Below, in pieces: positions 60,340 to 64,000 of a stretch of DNA of 64,000 nt. Source of the DNA: Hyphomonas jannaschiana VP2 (lineage in GTDB: Bacteria; Pseudomonadota; Alphaproteobacteria; Caulobacterales; Hyphomonadaceae). The position numbers and the translations under genes are program-made. The DNA lies in the NCBI RefSeq assembly GCF_000685215.1, contig NZ_ARYJ01000014.1, positions 1 to 64,000 on the forward strand, read 5' to 3'. The notes beneath the pieces are model-generated. The model was not told the origin of the DNA. It saw only the letters and a list, made by a program, of their open reading frames with translations, and made no database searches. Each line of letters starts with the position of its first letter. The first letter of the stretch is position 1.

Positions 60340-62112
60340 TTACCGCTCGCGGATACGCGGACCCATGGCCTGCGCTTCGCCGGAGCTGAGCGCGCGAGCC
60401 GTTGCGAGTTCTTCCAGGAGGGCCTGGACGTGCTTGTCATCCGTCAGGCTGGAAATGGCCGCCATAGACTCGGCCGTTTCTGCGGATGCGCCAAACAGGC
60501 TTTCCAGGGCTTCGAAGCCGGATTTGCGGTGCGGATAGTAGATCAGGCGCGGTGTCGTATCTGCATCGATGCCTGCCAGTTCTTTCGCCTTGGCAATCGC
60601 ATCGGTGTAGGAGCCGATCTCATCAACCAGGCCGCGTTCGAGGGCGTCTTCACCGCTCCATACATGACCCCGGGCCACTTCATGTACCTGGTCATAGGTC
60701 ATGCCGCGGCCGTCGGCGACGATGCCGACGAAGCGGTCGTATCCACGTTTGAGCGATGCTTTGACTTCCGCTTCCTGCTCGGGCGTGAACCGGTCCATGC
60801 CGTAGGCATCGGCAAATTCGCCGCCGACCGAGATCGTGTCGAACGTGATGCCCAGCTTGTTGAAGCCACCGGCGAGGGCGAACTTGCCGCCAAAGATGCC
60901 AATGGAGCCGGTGATCGTGGACCGGTTGGCGACGATGTAATCAGCGCCAGCCGAGACGTAATATCCACCCGAAGCAGCCAGCGAGCCCATGGAGACCACG
61001 ACCGGCTTGCCATCGGCCTGCACCCGCTCAATCGCGTTCCAGATCTGGTCCGAAGCGGTTGGCGAGCCTCCGGGGCTGTCGACGCGGAACACAATGGCTT
61101 TCACCTTGTCGTTCTTGCCCGCATCGAGAATGGCCCGGGCAACCGTGTCCGAAGCGAATGCTGGTGCGGACTCAAAGGGAGAGCTGCCTTCGGAGCTTCC
61201 TGTGACAACAGCGCCTTCACCGCCGACAATGGCGATCGCCGGCGCCTTCAGGGGCAGGGAAGGCGGGGTGTAGCTGGCGAGGTCAATAAACTCGGCGCCT
61301 TTACCGGCTTTTTCCTTCGCAGCCTCTTCGGCCTGTTCGGGATAGCCTTCCTTGTCCATAAGCTTGTTGGCGATGACCTGTTCCGATGTCATCGGGCCGC
61401 TTTCCAGGATGGTTTTGACCTCGGCAACCGAAAGGCCACGATCTGATGCAATGTCATCCAGCGACTGCGTCCAGAGGGATTCCGCCAGCTGTGTCATCGC
61501 TTCGCGGTGCGGCTCGGTATAGCCGGTCTCGTTGTAGGAGTTTGGCGCATTCTTGTATTCATAGAAGGGATAGATTTCCGGGGTGACGTCGATCTTGTCG
61601 AACAGGCCCTTCAGGAATTCCGTCTCGAAGGTCACGCCCGCAGCGAAGACTTCGGAGCCAGGCTGGATCCACACTTCATCTGCCGGCGTAATCGAGCGGA
61701 GGGCGGACGGGCCGCCAACACCAAAGGCGCCTTGCGTGTGTGCAATCACGAATTTTCCTGAGTCGCGGAAACTGAGCAGCGCTTCACGCAATTCTTCCGC
61801 GCGGGAGCTTCCGATGCCGACGGTAGCGCCTCTCAGATAGAGGCCTTTCACCGAGTCGTCAGTTTCCGCTGCCTGAAGTTTGGTCAAAAGGTCTACAAAA
61901 CCGGGCGTTTCTGAAAAAGCTGCAAATCCGCTGACAGGCGCCTGATCCGTGTATTCCGTGTTCAGGTCGAGCGAGAGAACGATGTTGTCCGGCGCATCCG
62001 GCGCGGAGGAGGCAGCGCTGAAAATGATTCCGACGAAGAAGATCGCCATCAGGATCAGGAAGACGAACATGGCGACGAGGGCACCTGCCATCGACAGGAA
62101 AAATGTTTTCAT
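60340..62112 (-). CDS. sppA: Signal peptide peptidase SppA (67 kDa type)
   Basis: 590 residues, the long two-domain form. An N-terminal anchor is at about 12-33 (LVAMFVFLILMAIFFVGIIF). Catalytic Lys187 lies in FYEYKNAP and the Ser nucleophile Ser381 in SLAASGGYY, equivalent to K209/S409 of E. coli SppA. SppA digests cleaved signal peptides in the membrane. ATG 62112 begins the anchor. GGAG lies about 12 bases upstream, a rather long spacing. Confidence 0.95.
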   Translation of the reverse strand: MKTFFLSMAGALVAMFVFLILMAIFFVGIIFSAASSAPDAPDNIVLSLDLNTEYTDQAPVSGFAAFSETPGFVDLLTKLQAAETDDSVKGLYLRGATVGIGSSRAEELREALLSFRDSGKFVIAHTQGAFGVGGPSALRSITPADEVWIQPGSEVFAAGVTFETEFLKGLFDKIDVTPEIYPFYEYKNAPNSYNETGYTEPHREAMTQLAESLWTQSLDDIASDRGLSVAEVKTILESGPMTSEQVIANKLMDKEGYPEQAEEAAKEKAGKGAEFIDLASYTPPSLPLKAPAIAIVGGEGAVVTGSSEGSSPFESAPAFASDTVARAILDAGKNDKVKAIVFRVDSPGGSPTASDQIWNAIERVQADGKPVVVSMGSLAASGGYYVSAGADYIVANRSTITGSIGIFGGKFALAGGFNKLGITFDTISVGGEFADAYGMDRFTPEQEAEVKASLKRGYDRFVGIVADGRGMTYDQVHEVARGHVWSGEDALERGLVDEIGSYTDAIAKAKELAGIDADTTPRLIYYPHRKSGFEALESLFGASAETAESMAAISSLTDDKHVQALLEELATARALSSGEAQAMGPRIRER

Positions 62113-62306
62113 TGGGGTGTGGTCTCCGGTTCTGACCAAGGGGCGATGTTACGCTGATATTGTCGATTATCGATAAAATGTAAAGGTCAGCCTCTGCTGA
62201 GAGGCGAAATTTGCAGCAAATAACACATATAGCGAAAGAACTGCTGGGATGCGGTGCGAACGGGTGTTGCCAGCGAAACAAAGAGTGGCTATCTCGGCGC
62301 CTCCGT

Positions 62307-62381
62307 TGGGGTGTCGCCAAGTGGTAAGGCACCGGTTTTTGGTACCGGCATTCCCAGGTTCGAATCCTGGCACCCCAGCCA
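62307..62381 (+). tRNA. tRNA-Gln (anticodon UUG)
   Basis: 75 bases with an encoded CCA. The acceptor TGGGGTG (62307-62313) pairs with CACCCCA (62371-62377). The anticodon stem CCGGT/ACCGG encloses the loop TTTTGGT with anticodon TTG. The T arm is CCAGG-TTCGAAT-CCTGG. It is convergent with nothing nearby and lies between sppA and the DUF3450 operon. Confidence 0.96.
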
Positions 62382-62812
62382 CTCTTTCCTGTCCACTTAT
62401 GTGCATGGCTGTTTCCGGACCGGTTTGCGTCCGGGACCTGACTGATCTAGCACGTCCGCACTGCAGCCGACGTGTTGCGTTCGAGCGGGCGCCGGATATT
62501 TTCTAAATGAATCGTAAAGCCTTGTTGATCGTGTCACAGAGGGTTGTTAGCGTCCTGTTTCACAGCTAAGGGCTTTGCCGCAGACCTGCCAGAAGGCGGG
62601 CCGATCAGGGATCAACGACAGAGGGCGGATAACGTCCCGAAAAACTCAGGGGAGGTGTTGGGCGGTCTCCGTCTCTCTGCTTCCAAGGGAACTTGCCTCG
62701 TTTGTGTGTGAGGCACTGTAAGGACCGGGACGCTCTCGCTAGCAGAGTGCCCGTATGTCGGATTTCCCGCGCGACACCAGCGCGACCGTTTGGAGAGTGA
62801 GAGGCAAACCTC
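62382..62812. other. 431-base intergenic region before the DUF3450 operon
   Basis: No gene is supported; the open frames here are shadows. It probably holds the promoter of the DUF3450/ExbB operon. The DUF3450 start has AGAGGCAAACC upstream. Confidence 0.5.
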
Positions 62813-63580
62813 ATGAAGAAACTTCTGTCACCAGCTCGCGGCGTGATTGCCGCGGCGCTTATCGCAGGACTGGCCATCCCGGCCCAGGCCCAGTTGCGCC
62901 AGGCGCTCGATGTGGGCGAACAGGCGACCCGCAAAGCTGAGCAGGTCCAGAACCAGATCAACCAGCTGGACGACGAGCGTACCGACATGGTTCGCGAGTA
63001 TCGTACACTCCTGCAGCGCCGTGACGCCGCAGACCTGTACGCGAAACAGCAGGAACTGGTTGTTGCCTCGCAGCGCGAAGAGATTGTCTCCCTGACCGAG
63101 CAGCTCGGCTCTATCGACGACATCACCGCACAGACCGTCCCGATGCTTCTCAGCATGGTCGAGGATCTGAAAACTTTCGTCGCTGCCGACCTGCCGTTCA
63201 AATCGGTTGAGCGTTCTGCACGCCTCGAAGCCCTGGACGGCGTCATGGCACAACCGGACGTGACCCCGGCCGAGCAGTACCGCCTCATCATGGAGGCCTA
63301 TCAGGCCGAAATGGAATACGGCCGCACGATCAGCACGTGGCAGGAAGAAATCGACATCGACGGCAACCCGACCACCGTCGACATGTTCCTCTACGGCCGC
63401 GTCGCGCTCGTCTATGTGACGCCGAACGGCAAAGCCGCCGCCTACAACCGCTCCACTGGTTCCTGGGAAGCGCTTCCGGGCAAGTACGTCTCAGACATCC
63501 AGAAAGCCATCCGCGTGGCGCAAGCCAAGGCGCAGCAGACCGTGCTGTTCGCCCCGGTCCAGAAGTTCCAGGTCCAGTAA
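62813..63580 (+). CDS. DUF3450 domain-containing periplasmic protein
   Basis: 255 residues with a signal peptide (about 1-26, ending PAQAQ). A long coiled coil (about 30-115, KAEQVQNQINQLDDERTDM) is followed by the DUF3450 core (PEQYRLI-type AEQYRLIMEAYQAEMEYG, then MFLYGRVALVYVT and WEALPGKY). DUF3450 genes lead TonB-energising operons in marine Proteobacteria, followed by ExbB-like channels, as here. The exact function is not established. Confidence 0.92.
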   Translation: MKKLLSPARGVIAAALIAGLAIPAQAQLRQALDVGEQATRKAEQVQNQINQLDDERTDMVREYRTLLQRRDAADLYAKQQELVVASQREEIVSLTEQLGSIDDITAQTVPMLLSMVEDLKTFVAADLPFKSVERSARLEALDGVMAQPDVTPAEQYRLIMEAYQAEMEYGRTISTWQEEIDIDGNPTTVDMFLYGRVALVYVTPNGKAAAYNRSTGSWEALPGKYVSDIQKAIRVAQAKAQQTVLFAPVQKFQVQ

Positions 63581-63613
63581 GGCCAGGCTCAGAGAACTAA
63601 GAGGAAAACCGTA

Positions 63614-64000
63614 ATGTTGAATTTCAAATCCTCGCTGAAGGCTCTGGGTGCAGCATCGCTGCTCGGCCTTAGCGCAATGACGATCGCCGCACCCGCGTCC
63701 GCTCAGTCCCTCGCAGACGTGCTCAAGCGTGTTCAGGCTGACTCCAACGAGATGACCGCCGAAAATGCGCAGCGTCTGAAAGAGTTCCAGCAGGACAAAA
63801 ACGCTCAGGAAGCCAAAATGGCGGAAGCCCGCGCCGCCCTGAACGCAGCTGAAGCTCGCGGCCGTGCACTGGGCACAGAGTTCGATGCGAACGAAGCTAC
63901 GCTTGCTGATCTGGAATCCCAGGTCACCGCACAGGCTGGCGACTTCCAGGAACTGCTCGGCCAGTTCCGTTCGGCAGCTGGTGAAACCATGCCGGAAATC
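63614..64000 (+). CDS. MotA/TolQ/ExbB-family proton channel protein, start of gene (cut by window end)
   Basis: The first 129 residues are present. Signal peptide (about 1-31, ending ASAQ), then an acidic helical coiled-coil region (LKRVQADSNEMTAENAQRLK and later). This periplasmic N-terminal extension is typical of the large ExbB homologues in DUF3450 operons; the transmembrane channel domain lies beyond the window. AGAGGAAAACC upstream supports the ATG. It starts 33 bases after the DUF3450 stop. Confidence 0.8.
   Translation, partial: MLNFKSSLKALGAASLLGLSAMTIAAPASAQSLADVLKRVQADSNEMTAENAQRLKEFQQDKNAQEAKMAEARAALNAAEARGRALGTEFDANEATLADLESQVTAQAGDFQELLGQFRSAAGETMPEI

Noticed and set aside
62167-62406. 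A 79-residue minus-strand frame covering the tRNA-Gln
   Set aside because: It is the usual false open frame read across a tRNA (VPGFEPGNAGTKN-type string) and has no independent support.
1-64000. CRISPR array, insertion sequence, prophage, rRNA or genomic island
   Set aside because: No repeat-spacer pattern, transposase, integrase, phage gene or rRNA segment was seen. Composition is even across the window and gene content is typical chromosome.

Overview
The window looks like chromosome of a free-living alphaproteobacterium, most likely a Hyphomonadaceae (Hyphomonas-like) marine species. This is inferred from the even, moderately high GC, the tight head-to-tail gene packing, a perfect CtrA box (TTAA-N7-TTAA), DUF1289, a split cobalamin methionine synthase, a CYP153-type P450, PimC/PimD-like acyl-CoA dehydrogenases and an exopolysaccharide locus. 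No phage, insertion sequence, CRISPR array or rRNA was seen. There is one tRNA gene (tRNA-Gln).

Layout. 1-6.3 kb: six translationally coupled minus-strand genes (RDD, SpoIIM-like, DUF58, MoxR ATPase, DUF4350, DUF4129), a membrane/vWA-chaperone module. 6.4-17.9 kb: housekeeping and scavenging genes (free methionine sulfoxide reductase, carboxylesterase, DUF1330, Nudix hydrolase, DPP4-type peptidase, Sel1 protein, EttA, a glycosyltransferase and an amidase lipoprotein). 18.0-21.2 kb: a minus-strand trio (TerB-like, membrane-anchored coiled coil, TPR lipoprotein) of unknown role. 21.3-22.9 kb: mlaC-mlaA, ended by a strong terminator. 22.9-29.4 kb: a plus-strand methionine-cycle operon (ArsR-methyltransferase fusion, metF, VOC protein, MetH homocysteine domain, GGCT-like protein, MetH B12 part), preceded by two perfect palindromes in the divergent promoter region. 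29.5-35.3 kb: pyruvate kinase, retropepsin-like protease, DUF1289, cobT and a two-subunit acyl-CoA dehydrogenase.

35.3-50.3 kb: surface polysaccharide region. It holds glycosyltransferases, a PilZ protein, an outer-membrane beta-barrel, a Wzc-like tyrosine autokinase, a Wzy/WaaL-like polymerase, an ExoY-like initiating sugar transferase, a Wza-like export lipoprotein and a PPP phosphatase. A 70-residue membrane protein under a CtrA box sits at the centre. No flippase is seen. 50.4-57.1 kb: lipid/alkane-type catabolism (quinol monooxygenase-like, third acyl-CoA dehydrogenase, GPH transporter, Deg protease, CYP153-like P450, TauD-family dioxygenase). 57.2-64.0 kb: rarA, a pseudouridine synthase, UDP-glucuronate 4-epimerase, sppA, tRNA-Gln, and the start of a DUF3450/ExbB TonB-energising operon cut by the window edge.

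Connections: cobT supplies the lower-ligand step for the cobalamin used by the split MetH. The epimerase may supply UDP-galacturonate for the polysaccharide locus. CtrA would tie one gene in that locus to the cell cycle. All family calls come from reading translated sequence; no database search was run.
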